This document shows positions 1-8,468 of a stretch of DNA of 64,000 bases, piece by piece. The position numbers and the translations under genes were made by a program. Under the pieces are notes generated by a model. The model saw nothing but the letters and a program-made list of their open reading frames with translations. It was not told the origin of the DNA and did not search any database. Origin of the DNA: CAJCBL01 sp035298965 (GTDB taxonomy: Bacteria > Verrucomicrobiota > Verrucomicrobiia > Opitutales > Opitutaceae); NCBI GenBank assembly GCA_035298965.1, contig DATGXO010000147.1, forward strand, positions 3,817-67,816, in the 5' to 3' direction. How positions within the stretch are numbered: the first letter of the stretch is position 1; the number at the start of each line of letters is the position of its first letter.

Positions 1-825
1 GGTCTTCCCCCAGTCTTTGTTCAAGAACTCCGGGTCAAACCGCATCGCCGCGTAGATGCGGCGGTCGCGATTGAAAGCCGGATCCTGACGGTACTTGGTG
101 TCGTCGTCGAGCAAGGCAACACGGAAGGACAGTTGGTCCTTAAGGAGGACATGGTTGTAGTCGAACGAGCTACGGAAGCTGCCGTAACTGCCGAAACGAT
201 TCTCAAGCTTGCCGCCGGTCTTGAAGGAAGCGGAGTTCGTGCTCGTATTCACGATACCCGCCGGACTGCCGACGCCGAAAAGGATTGAGTTCGGACCGCG
301 CTGCAAGTCGACGCGATCAACGATGTACGAGTCCCACGGGATGTCGGAACTGAAGTAGTCGCGTGTATTATCAGCAGAGTCGACACCACGGACACGGGTG
401 TTGGTGCTCGGATTGGCGAAGCTGCTCTGTGAGAATCCGGAAATAAACGTCGAACCCATGCCCGAGAAGTTGCCGCCCGTGCCGGCGACTTCCGTGTTGG
501 TGGTATAGACCAGAAGGTCCTGGTTGTTACGTGCGCCAGTGTCCTTCAAGAACTGCGAGTTGACGACCGAGATCGAGGATGCGACGTCCTTCAACTCGGT
601 ACGGACGCGAGTACCGGCGAGCGTGTCCTTCACACCGTAGCCTGAGCCGGACTCCGTCGCGCTAACGACGAACGGCGAGAGAACGACGATTTCCTCCGAT
701 TCCGACGCGCTCTCCTTCGGCTGATCGGCGGCTGGCGCGGTCTGCGCCGCTGCGTACGTCCCTGCTCCTAGCAGCAAGAGCGCCGCCATGGGTTGTCTGG
801 CGGCTTGCATTGTCATTTTTGTCAT
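1..825 (-). CDS. TonB-dependent receptor, N-terminal part (cut by window edge)
   Basis: Outer-membrane TonB-dependent receptor that would import a large substrate such as an oligosaccharide or a metal chelate. The visible 275 residues start with a signal peptide (hydrophobic run MAALLLLGAGTYAAA ending near AQT). A short acidic stretch and a TonB-box-like segment around VVLSPFVV follow, then the plug domain with VRGVDSADN, DRVDLQRGPNSILFG and GSPAGIVNT, the usual plug signatures. The frame runs open to base 1, so most of the barrel lies outside the window. Start taken at the first ATG, base 825; in-frame ATGs at 816 and 810 also precede the signal peptide, and no clear ribosome binding site helps choose. 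The SPFVV motif followed by SATESGSGYG is typical of Opitutaceae receptors. The substrate cannot be read from this part. Confidence 0.9.
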   Translation of the reverse strand, partial: MTKMTMQAARQPMAALLLLGAGTYAAAQTAPAADQPKESASESEEIVVLSPFVVSATESGSGYGVKDTLAGTRVRTELKDVASSISVVNSQFLKDTGARNNQDLLVYTTNTEVAGTGGNFSGMGSTFISGFSQSSFANPSTNTRVRGVDSADNTRDYFSSDIPWDSYIVDRVDLQRGPNSILFGVGSPAGIVNTSTNSASFKTGGKLENRFGSYGSFRSSFDYNHVLLKDQLSFRVALLDDDTKYRQDPAFNRDRRIYAAMRFDPEFLNKDWGKT

Positions 826-1341
826 AGCTTTTTGGGTTTGTATGCGGGTTGTGCTTCAAACCGGAAGCCATCTTCCGGCCGAAAGGGGTTAGCAGGATGC
901 CGGGTGGGCACCCGCGCATTGCAGCGATCCCATACGTCCCCACATGCAGGTACGCAGCGCGATATGTCGAAGCGCGCAGACGGAATACCAATCGCGATAC
1001 ACCGTACGAGGCATTGCAAGGGGAGGGGGATGCTGCCGACGAGTACGAGACTTCTCAGAGCTAACGATTTCTCGAAAAATCATCGCGAAGGCACCCGCAG
1101 GCAAGCCTTTTTGACAAACCTTCAATCCGTTGCGTTTCCGGGCCCGCAAATACTGGATCCGCGCGCAGCTCGAGCCGCCGCCCGAATTACGGCCTCATGA
1201 ACGAGGCAAACGAACATCCCAGCACCGAATGTCGCGCGTTCGTCTCGACATGCATCGACGGCCAGTGACTCGTCTCGCCTGAGGTGACCTGAGCTGCTGC
1301 GGCAGCCGGTTGATTCAACCGGATCGGTTCCGACGGGGGTT
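826..1341. other. Intergenic region upstream of the receptor gene
   Basis: No convincing gene. The stretch would hold the promoter and 5' leader of the leftward receptor gene. It contains a perfect 7-bp inverted repeat with a 4-base loop at 861-878 (CCGGAAG-CCAT-CTTCCGG) and a 6-bp inverted repeat with a 2-base loop at 901-914. Either could form a hairpin in the leader RNA, but neither has a U-run and I cannot assign a role. Open frames here are short and overlap each other in several phases. Confidence 0.5.
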
Positions 1342-4300
1342 CTACTTCTTCCCGAATTTGAAGATGCCTTTGGCGCTCTTCTGCTCGCCGCCTCCAGCCG
1401 TGGCGGCTTCGCCGTCGGCCAATTGCGCGAGCATGTCCTGGAATTTCTTCTGGTCGACTTCGAGCTTCGCGGCTTGGGCCCGGATACGGTCTTCCTGCTG
1501 CTTGAGCATCCGGCCCTGCTCTTGGAGCGCGAGCATCTCGTTTTCGAAGTTCTTGCGCTCCGACTCGAATGCGGCGGTGGCCTTGTTGAGCTGATCCCAG
1601 CCGGAGCGGAGTTTCTCCTCGCCGGCGGCGGCGGCGGCGGGAGCAGCCGCCGCGCGTTTCTGCAAAGTAACTTTTTCGCTCTCGAGCTGAGTCTGTTGTT
1701 TCCGCAAACGTTCTTCGTAGCCCTTGAGATTGGCTTCTTGGATCTGCCAAGACTCGATGTCCTGCATAAGCTCCTGCCGTTCCCGTTCGACCTGCTCGGC
1801 GTTCTCCTTGAGCTTGCCCTGTTCGTCCTCGAGCACGCGCTGCTCCTCCTTCAAACGAGCTTCCAGCGCCTTGAGCTGCTTTCGCTGCTCCTCGACCTGC
1901 TTCAGCTCTGCCGCACCGACGGCCGGGGCCGCCGCGGCGGCGTTCTTCTTCGCCGCTTCGAGCTCGGCTTTTGCGGAGGCGGCCGCCTTCCGCTCTTGAT
2001 CGAGGACGGCATGCAATTCGGCTTCCGCGGTAGCCATCTCGGCTCTCGCCTCCTCAAGCTGCTTTGCCAACCGGTCCTTCTCCGCGCGCAATGCCACCAA
2101 CTCGCGGTCGACTTGTGCGCGCTTTGCCGCATCGGCGCCGCCCGTGGCACGGCCAGCGCCAAGCTCGGCGCGTTCGCGATCCAGTGCGGCAGTGCGTGCA
2201 GCGAGCTCGGCGGACTGCTGCTCGATTTCCGCGCGCTGCTCGGCGAGCGTCGACTCCAACTGGGACATCTCCTCGCGCTGGCCGCGGATCATTGCGGACT
2301 GCTTCTCGAGCGCGGCCTGTTGATCGGCCAACGAGCGCCGCAGACTCTCAACCTTGATGGTCTCGCTACGGTGCTTGGTCTGCGCGGCCTGCAACTCGCT
2401 CCGCTCCTGCTCGACCAGCTGGCGCTCCTCTTCGATCTGTTTGAAAAGCTGCTCGCGCTCCGCGGTGAGCCCAGCGCGCTCCTTCTCAAGCAAGGCCTCA
2501 AGTTGCGTGATGCGACTCTTCTCGTTGCGGGCAGCCGCCTCGAACGATTTCAACCGCGCGGTACGCTCCTCGAGCGCTGTCTGCTGCGCCGCAATCTGCT
2601 CGGCCTCCTGCCGCACGCGTGCGGCCTCCTCCTGCATCCCGGCGAGTTGCTGCTCCTGCGCCTGGAGTTCCGCGCTCTGAGCCTCCAACTCGGCACGTTG
2701 CTTCTGAAGGCGCGTAGATTCGTCACGAGCGGCGGCACGTTCCTTCTCGAGCGCGGTACGAGCGGCGGTCAACTCCGCCTCGTGCTGGGCGCGAGCCTGG
2801 TCGAGCTCGCGCTGCGCCTGCTCCACGCCGGCGAGCTTCTGGGCTTCGGTCGCGAGCCGTTTCGCCTCCGCGTCGAGCTCCGCTTCCCATTGCTTCTGCT
2901 CGGTACGGGCGCCCTCGAGTTCCGCTGCTTCCTGCGCGATCTTCGACCGATCGGCGGCGAGCTTCGCATTCGCCTGTTCAAACTCCTTCTGCTGCTCGAC
3001 GAGCTTGGCCCTGCGCGCGGCAAGTTCCGCGGCCTCAGCGTTGGCCTTCTCCGCCGCGGCTTTGGCATCGGCGATTTCTTTCGCGAGCTTCGCCTGCGCT
3101 TCCTTGAGCTGAAGCTGTTCGGCCTCCTGCGCGGCCTCGGTGGCGGCAAGCTGGTTGGCGCGCTGTGAAAGCTTCTTGGTCTCTTCGGCGACTTTCGCTT
3201 CATTCGCGCGCAGCGCCTTTTCCTGGGCCTGCAACTCCTCGAACTTGCGCTTCGCTTGGGCGACGATGGTCATCTCCTCCGCGAGTTTCGCCTCGCGGTC
3301 GGAAAGCTCGGCCTCGCGCAGCGCCAAGGCGGATTTGTCCTGCTTGATCTTGGCGTCGGCGTTCTTGATCTCGCCGAAACGCGCCTGCTCCTGCGCGAGC
3401 CGCTCTTCGGCGCCGCGCAGTTTCTCCTCGCGCTGGGTGAGCGCCTCGGAGGTCTTCTCGAGCTGCTGCTTCAGCTGCTTGAGTTCTTCGAGCTTGGCGA
3501 TCTCCGCTTCGACGAGTTCGCGTTCGCCGGCGAGTTCGCTCTTCGCCTTCGCCAACGCGGTCAGATCAGTCTCCAGCTTCTTCGCCGTATCGGCCAACTC
3601 GGCTTCGCGTTTCGCGAGCGAGGCCTTCCCCTGCTCGAGGAACTTCGTCTGCTGCTCGATCGCCGCCTGGTCGGCCGCGATTGCGGCGGCCTGTTCGGCC
3701 TGTTCGGCCTCCTGCGCCTGCAACTGCGCGACCTGCGTTTTCAGCAATTCCTGTTGGCGGGCGACACCCTGCCGCTCGCCTTCGAGCTGTCCTTGCGCGC
3801 GAGCAAATTCCTTCTGTTTGGCGGCCAACGTGGCCGCATCGCGCTCGAGCTTCGCCGCGTGCTCTCGCACTTGGGTCTGCTCTTCGCGCAACCCGGCGAG
3901 CTCGCGACGCTGGTTCTCGATCTCCGCCTGCTCGGAGGCGACACTCTCGGCGGCGGCGGCAAGCTGCTTGTCGCGGCGGTCGAGCTCGACCTCGCGCGAC
4001 TTCAGACGTTCGAGACGCGCCAGTTTCAGATCGAGCTCGGTGCGTTCGGCACGCAGCGCCTTTTCCTTCTCGGAAAGCGTGTTCTCGGTGAGCCGGATGC
4101 CTTCGCGCTGCTCCTCGATCTGGATCCGCTCGTCCTCGATCTGCTGGCGCTCGGCGGCGATCTGGCGGCGTTTTTCCTCCAAGCCGCGCGAGTTCGTGCC
4201 AAATGCGGCTTCCTGCTCCTTCAACCGCGCGGTCGCCGTCGCGAGATCCGCGCGGGCCTTGTCGATTTGCGAGCGCTCGGCGACGGCCTGCTCGGCCTGC

Positions 4301-5487
4301 GCCTGCAGATCCGCGAGTTGCGCCCGCTCCTCGGCCAACGCCTGTTCGCGTTTGGCAAGATCAGCTGCAACCGCATCGAGCTGCTTCTGGCGTTCCAGTT
4401 TCTGGGTGAGATCGGCCTTCAGGCGCGCGGCCTCGGCATTCGCCTTCTCGGCGGCGGCACGCAGACTTGCGACTTCCTGCCGCTCGGCGGCCAGCTTGGC
4501 GTCGGCCTGTTTCGCGGCGACCATCTCTGTCTCCGCTTGGGCAAGACGCTCCTCGAGCTCGCGCACGCGCTTGTCGACGGCGGCCTTCTCGGCGGCCGAG
4601 GCTTGCGCCTGCTTGCCACGACCGGCGGCAAGTTCGCTCTGCTGCTTCGTGAGCGCGGCGCGCTCCTGCTCGATCGCCACCTTCTCGGCCTCGAGTGTGG
4701 CGATCTGCTGCTGCGCCTGTTTCGCCTCGGCTTGGATTTTCTGGAGCTGCGCCCGCGCCGCGGCCATCTCGGCCTCGATCTTTTGCGACTGGGTGCGGCT
4801 CTGTTGCAGCGATTCCACCTCGCCCTGCAACGCCTCGCGTTCGGCGCGGAGGTTTTCCGTGGTGATCGCGAGTTCGCTCTGCTCCTTCGAAAGTTTCCCC
4901 AGGTCGGTCTTGAGCGCCGCGAGTTGCTGCGTCAACGCGCTCGCGTCTCCGCCGCCCGCAGCGGGCTTGCCGCCCTTGCCCACCGCCGCCGCGGGTGCGG
5001 ACGGCAACGCATCGATCTCTCCGAGCGCATCGGCTCCGGCGAACGCCTGGCCGGGGCGCAGCAACAGGTGCGCGCGCTCGACGATCGCCTTGAAATCCTC
5101 GGGCTGGTTGAAGACATCGGCCACGCCGAGACGGATCGCCTGGATGATCGCCGGCAACGCCAGATCCTTCGCCAGCAGGAACACCGGCAACGTGGGCTGT
5201 TCGGCGCGAATCGCCGCCAGCATGTCACTTTCGGGCGTGCGCAGAGCCTGCTCGATCAACGCCAGATCGAAGAGTTCATGCTTGGCCAGCTCGACCGCTT
5301 CCGTCGCCTTCGAGGCGCCGCGGACGTCGAATCCCGCGTCGGCGAGCAGCAGCGTCAGGGTGCGCTTCGCCTTCGGGTTGCTGTGGGCGATCAGGATTTT
5401 TTTCGTCAAGGCCGGGAGGGGAAAGTGGTGTGGGTGAGGAGGTAAACGGGGCCGATCCGACAAGACAAGCGGGGTTTTCCCGGCCAA
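1342..5487 (-). CDS. Giant coiled-coil protein with a degenerate N-terminal receiver domain
   Basis: A 1381-residue cytoplasmic protein. Residues about 29-145 have the length and pattern of a CheY-like receiver (KKILIAHSNP, FDLALIEQAL, VFLLAKDL, GVADVFNQPEDF), but the catalytic positions are lost. The acidic pair is H35/S36, the phospho-acceptor position is E79, the Thr/Ser position is A106 and the conserved Lys is Q128. A Gly/Ala-rich linker near 165-185 leads into about 1,150 residues of almost unbroken Glu/Gln/Ala/Lys/Leu heptads, a very long coiled coil with many repeated EREAL- and AEQA-type stretches. It ends in a short basic tail (GIFKFGKK). No P-loop or SMC hinge is visible, so it is not an SMC ATPase. 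The ATG at 5487 gives 27 residues before the domain; an in-frame TTG at 5409 sits right at the domain edge and is an alternative start. A structural, scaffold or polarity role is plausible but unproven. Confidence 0.85.
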   Translation of the reverse strand: MAGKTPLVLSDRPRLPPHPHHFPLPALTKKILIAHSNPKAKRTLTLLLADAGFDVRGASKATEAVELAKHELFDLALIEQALRTPESDMLAAIRAEQPTLPVFLLAKDLALPAIIQAIRLGVADVFNQPEDFKAIVERAHLLLRPGQAFAGADALGEIDALPSAPAAAVGKGGKPAAGGGDASALTQQLAALKTDLGKLSKEQSELAITTENLRAEREALQGEVESLQQSRTQSQKIEAEMAAARAQLQKIQAEAKQAQQQIATLEAEKVAIEQERAALTKQQSELAAGRGKQAQASAAEKAAVDKRVRELEERLAQAETEMVAAKQADAKLAAERQEVASLRAAAEKANAEAARLKADLTQKLERQKQLDAVAADLAKREQALAEERAQLADLQAQAEQAVAERSQIDKARADLATATARLKEQEAAFGTNSRGLEEKRRQIAAERQQIEDERIQIEEQREGIRLTENTLSEKEKALRAERTELDLKLARLERLKSREVELDRRDKQLAAAAESVASEQAEIENQRRELAGLREEQTQVREHAAKLERDAATLAAKQKEFARAQGQLEGERQGVARQQELLKTQVAQLQAQEAEQAEQAAAIAADQAAIEQQTKFLEQGKASLAKREAELADTAKKLETDLTALAKAKSELAGERELVEAEIAKLEELKQLKQQLEKTSEALTQREEKLRGAEERLAQEQARFGEIKNADAKIKQDKSALALREAELSDREAKLAEEMTIVAQAKRKFEELQAQEKALRANEAKVAEETKKLSQRANQLAATEAAQEAEQLQLKEAQAKLAKEIADAKAAAEKANAEAAELAARRAKLVEQQKEFEQANAKLAADRSKIAQEAAELEGARTEQKQWEAELDAEAKRLATEAQKLAGVEQAQRELDQARAQHEAELTAARTALEKERAAARDESTRLQKQRAELEAQSAELQAQEQQLAGMQEEAARVRQEAEQIAAQQTALEERTARLKSFEAAARNEKSRITQLEALLEKERAGLTAEREQLFKQIEEERQLVEQERSELQAAQTKHRSETIKVESLRRSLADQQAALEKQSAMIRGQREEMSQLESTLAEQRAEIEQQSAELAARTAALDRERAELGAGRATGGADAAKRAQVDRELVALRAEKDRLAKQLEEARAEMATAEAELHAVLDQERKAAASAKAELEAAKKNAAAAAPAVGAAELKQVEEQRKQLKALEARLKEEQRVLEDEQGKLKENAEQVERERQELMQDIESWQIQEANLKGYEERLRKQQTQLESEKVTLQKRAAAAPAAAAAGEEKLRSGWDQLNKATAAFESERKNFENEMLALQEQGRMLKQQEDRIRAQAAKLEVDQKKFQDMLAQLADGEAATAGGGEQKSAKGIFKFGKK

Positions 5488-5711
5488 ATGGCGGTCCGAT
5501 GGGCGGGGGCCGGGAGGGCTTACATCGGCAATTTGCCCCAGAATTTCGCTGTGAAAACTCGTCCGCTCCGCGGCGAGCGCCGATGTTCACGAAGTCTTTA
5601 CTGCACGAAACACACGTCGTTCCCGTAAAACGCGACCGTCTCCCCGAGCGGCTCCGGCCATCGGACTCTGATCGGTTCCCCTCAAGACCTCAGCAGCAGA
5701 CCCGCGTCCGC

Positions 5712-6926
5712 TCAGGTGCGGAACAGCACGCCCTCGCGTTTGAACAACGCCACCGCGCCAGCCAAAGCCGCCGCCGCGTACAACGCCGTCGAGCCGAAGA
5801 TCAGCGCGAGATAAGGCCAGTGCCACACGCCGGTCAGCAGCTCCTTGCAGGCGAGCGTGAGGTTGAGCACGGGCACGAGCGCGAGCTTCGTGTTGAGCTC
5901 CACGCCGGGGAGCATCCCGATCATCGCCGGCAGCACGATCACGAAGACCAACGGGGAAATGTACGTCTGCGCCTCCTTGGTCGTCTTCGCGCAGAGCGCG
6001 ACAGCCAGCAGCACCGCCGCGAACAGCACCGCGATCGGCAGCACCATCACGAACACGCCCGCTGCACCGAGCGGATCCAGCGAGAGCTTCGCACCTTCCC
6101 CGGCCGCCGCGGCGCCCTCCGGACCGGCGAGCATCACTGTACCTCCGATCAGGATACTACCGACCATCGAGACGAGGGTGCATGCCATCGTCGCCAGCGA
6201 CGCGCTGAGCACCGTGAGAAACTTGCCGAGCACGAGCGCGGTGCGGTCCACCGGGCTGCAGAGCAGCGTCTCCATGGTGCCCCGCTCCTTCTCGCCCGCC
6301 GTCAGGTCGATCGCAGGGTACATCGCACCGGTGAAGCACAGGAGGATGATCACGTACGGCACGATGCCGCCGAGCAGGTTGCCCGCCTTCTTCTCCGGCG
6401 CGGCGTTGTTGCGGCGGATCTCGAAGGGCCGCACGAGCGCCGCCGGCAGCCCGCGCGACTCGAGCCGCGCCGCCACCGTGCGATCGCGGAATTCGCGGAA
6501 AAACCGCTCGAGATCGCGCAAGCCGAAGCCGCTCTTCATGTCACCTTCGTTGTGATGCAGCGTCACGCTCGTCGGCTCGCCCGCCGCGAGTGCCGCGGCG
6601 AAGCCCTCTGGAATCTCCACCGCCGCGCGCACGCGGTTGTCGGCGATCATCCGGCGGAAATCGCCCTGCGGCTCGACGATGCGCATCCGCGCATCCGCGC
6701 GCAGCGCCGCGAGCAACTCCGGCGAATCCGCGCCACCGATCACGACGATCGGCGAAGCCTCGTCCTGCGCCTTCTTCACGATCTTCGCCATCACCGCACC
6801 GGCGGTGAGCAGCAGCAACGGCATCACCAACGTGGGCACGACGAACATCGAGATCACCGCGCGCCGGTCGCGCAGCGAATCACGCAATTCCTTCGTGAAC
6901 ACCGTCCAGACATGGGACCAGAACAT
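5712..6926 (-). CDS. ABC-2 type transporter permease (NatB-like)
   Basis: Inner-membrane permease of 404 residues belonging to the ABC-2/NatB export family. A transmembrane segment at about residues 27-47 (VISMFVVPTLVMPLLLLTAG) is followed by a roughly 130-residue extracytoplasmic domain. Five or so further membrane segments fill the C-terminal half, with the typical GEKERGTMETLLCSPV cytoplasmic loop motif. It lies 21 bases downstream of the ATPase gene, which would supply its energy, and the pair is preceded by a two-component system. By family it could export Na+, an antibiotic or a peptide; the sequence does not decide which. The ATG at 6926 gives a natural N-terminus. Confidence 0.85.
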   Translation of the reverse strand: MFWSHVWTVFTKELRDSLRDRRAVISMFVVPTLVMPLLLLTAGAVMAKIVKKAQDEASPIVVIGGADSPELLAALRADARMRIVEPQGDFRRMIADNRVRAAVEIPEGFAAALAAGEPTSVTLHHNEGDMKSGFGLRDLERFFREFRDRTVAARLESRGLPAALVRPFEIRRNNAAPEKKAGNLLGGIVPYVIILLCFTGAMYPAIDLTAGEKERGTMETLLCSPVDRTALVLGKFLTVLSASLATMACTLVSMVGSILIGGTVMLAGPEGAAAAGEGAKLSLDPLGAAGVFVMVLPIAVLFAAVLLAVALCAKTTKEAQTYISPLVFVIVLPAMIGMLPGVELNTKLALVPVLNLTLACKELLTGVWHWPYLALIFGSTALYAAAALAGAVALFKREGVLFRT

Positions 6927-6947
6927 CGTCGTTTCCTCCTTGTTGGC

Positions 6948-7700
6948 TCAGCATTCGCCGCGCTCGGTCTCGCCGCCGACCGCCTTCACAAAAACGTCCT
7001 CGAGATCGCGTTCGCCGAAGCGCGCGCGCAACCCCTCCAACGATCCTTCCGCCACGAGCCGGCCGTTGTGGATGATGCCGATCACATCGCAGAGCTTCTC
7101 CGCCTCCGCCATGACATGCGTCGAGTAGATCACGGTCTTGCCTCGCTCGCGGCAGCCGCGCACGAACCGCACGATCGCGCGCGCCGCCATCACGTCGAGG
7201 CCGAGCGTGGGCTCGTCGAAGATCATCACCGCGGGATCGTGCACGAGCGTCCGCGCGATCGAGGTGCGCTGCTTCATGCCGGTCGACAGTTTGTCGCAGC
7301 GGCGGTCGAGAAACTCGTGCAACTCCAGCTCGTCCGCGAGGTGCGCGATGCGCGCGCCGACCTGCCTCGTGTCCAAGCCATGGAGCCGGCCGAAATAGGC
7401 GATCGTCTCGCGCGCCGTCAGGCGGCCATAGAGCGCCGTGCTCGCCGCGAGGAAGCCGACCAGCGCACGCACCTGCTCCGGCGCCGCGACCACATCGCAG
7501 CCGCCGACCGTCGCCGCACCGGAGGTCGGGCGGAGCAGTGTTGCGAGCAACCGCAACGCGGTGGTCTTGCCCGCGCCGTTTGCGCCGAGCAGCCCGTAGA
7601 TGCGGCCGGGCTCGGCGCGCAGGCTCAGGCCGTCGACGGCGCGGATCTCGCCGCGTTTCTTGTCGCGGAAGATCTTCGTGAGTTCGCGGGCTTCGATCAT
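6948..7700 (-). CDS. ABC transporter ATP-binding protein (NatA-like)
   Basis: Cytoplasmic ATPase subunit, 250 residues, partner of the permease encoded next. It carries Walker A GANGAGKT, a Q-loop region, the signature variant LSTGMKQR, Walker B AVMIFDEP followed by TLGLD, and the switch His in YSTHVMAEAE. The STGMKQR form of the signature is common in NatA/CcmA-type exporters. The gene sits 36 bases downstream of the LytR-type regulator and 21 bases upstream of the permease. That arrangement suggests one transcript in which the two-component system controls, or senses the work of, the exporter. Confidence 0.9.
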   Translation of the reverse strand: MIEARELTKIFRDKKRGEIRAVDGLSLRAEPGRIYGLLGANGAGKTTALRLLATLLRPTSGAATVGGCDVVAAPEQVRALVGFLAASTALYGRLTARETIAYFGRLHGLDTRQVGARIAHLADELELHEFLDRRCDKLSTGMKQRTSIARTLVHDPAVMIFDEPTLGLDVMAARAIVRFVRGCRERGKTVIYSTHVMAEAEKLCDVIGIIHNGRLVAEGSLEGLRARFGERDLEDVFVKAVGGETERGEC

Positions 7701-7736
7701 GGGTATCGGTGGTGTGCGGGAAACTTCGGCCGTCGT

Positions 7737-8468
7737 TCAGAGGCTCAACTGCTCGCGAAACGCCTGCGCTTGGCGTCGCGAGAGCTCGACGCGCGGGCCG
7801 CCCTTGATGTGGACGAGCAGTCCGCCGCTGAACCACGGCTCGATCTTGTCGATCCACTCGAGGTTCACGAGCTGCCGCCGGTTCGCGCGGAAAAACATCC
7901 GCTGGTCGAGCCGCTCCTCCATCGCGTTGAGGGAGCGGAAAAGCAGCGGCTGCGCGCCGTCGAAATGCACACGCGTGTAATTGCCCTCGCTCTCGAGCAG
8001 CCGGATCGAGCGCACTTCGACAAACCAGCACTGCTCGCCCTGCCGCACGAAGACCTTGTCGTGCGCGTGGAGCCGGTCGGTGCGGACCGTGACGGGCTCC
8101 GCACCCTCCTCGGCCGCGGGCGCAGCGGTGAGTTTCGTCAACGCCGCCGCGAGCCGCGCCGGGTCCACCGGTTTGAGCAGGTAGTCGAGCGCGTTGAACT
8201 CGAACGCCTTCACGGCGAATTCGTCGAACGCGGTCGCGAAGATCACGTGCGGCAGCGGCGGATCGAGCGACTCGAGCAGCGCGAAGCCGTCCTCGCCCGG
8301 CATCTGCACATCGAGGAAGAGCAGGTCGGGCTTGAGCGTCGCCACTGCCTGGCGCGCCTCCGCGGCATCGGCCGCCTCGCCGACCACCTCGATGTGCGGA
8401 TGGGCGGTGAGCAGTTTGCGGAGTTCCTTGCGGGCGAGGCGTTCGTCGTCGATGAGCAGGGCTTTCAT
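7737..8468 (-). CDS. LytR/AlgR-type response regulator with LytTR DNA-binding domain
   Basis: Transcription regulator of 243 residues. The N-terminal receiver domain has the acidic pair in LLIDDERLA, the phospho-acceptor Asp in LLFLDVQMPGEDG, a Thr/Ala switch region in VIFATAFDEF and the conserved Lys in YLLKPVDP. The C-terminal LytTR domain (about residues 140-243) has the family pattern, including ESEGNYTRVHFDG and FFRANRRQLVNLEWIDKIE. Its ATG overlaps the stop of the upstream histidine kinase gene by 4 bases, a sign of translational coupling. The likely target is its own operon, including the downstream ABC exporter; no LytTR operator was identified. Confidence 0.92.
   Translation of the reverse strand: MKALLIDDERLARKELRKLLTAHPHIEVVGEAADAAEARQAVATLKPDLLFLDVQMPGEDGFALLESLDPPLPHVIFATAFDEFAVKAFEFNALDYLLKPVDPARLAAALTKLTAAPAAEEGAEPVTVRTDRLHAHDKVFVRQGEQCWFVEVRSIRLLESEGNYTRVHFDGAQPLLFRSLNAMEERLDQRMFFRANRRQLVNLEWIDKIEPWFSGGLLVHIKGGPRVELSRRQAQAFREQLSL

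Noticed and set aside
1111..1145. TTGACA at 1111-1116 as a rightward promoter
   Set aside because: No acceptable -10 at 16-18 bases, and no gene on the plus strand downstream; probably chance.
793..1200. Plus-strand and minus-strand frames in the 826-1341 gap
   Set aside because: Several overlapping phases of similar length, poor codon pattern, no ribosome binding site and no recognisable motif.
3140..5445. Long plus-strand open frames (about 730-770 codons) opposite the giant coiled-coil gene
   Set aside because: They are rich in Ser/Arg/Ala or Leu/Arg/Gly with no domain, and they mirror the repetitive Glu/Ala/Gln codons of the real gene on the other strand. High G+C keeps them open.
1342..5487. 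Identity as an SMC or Rad50 ATPase
   Set aside because: There is no Walker A, signature or Walker B motif and no hinge domain; only a degenerate receiver and coiled coil are present.
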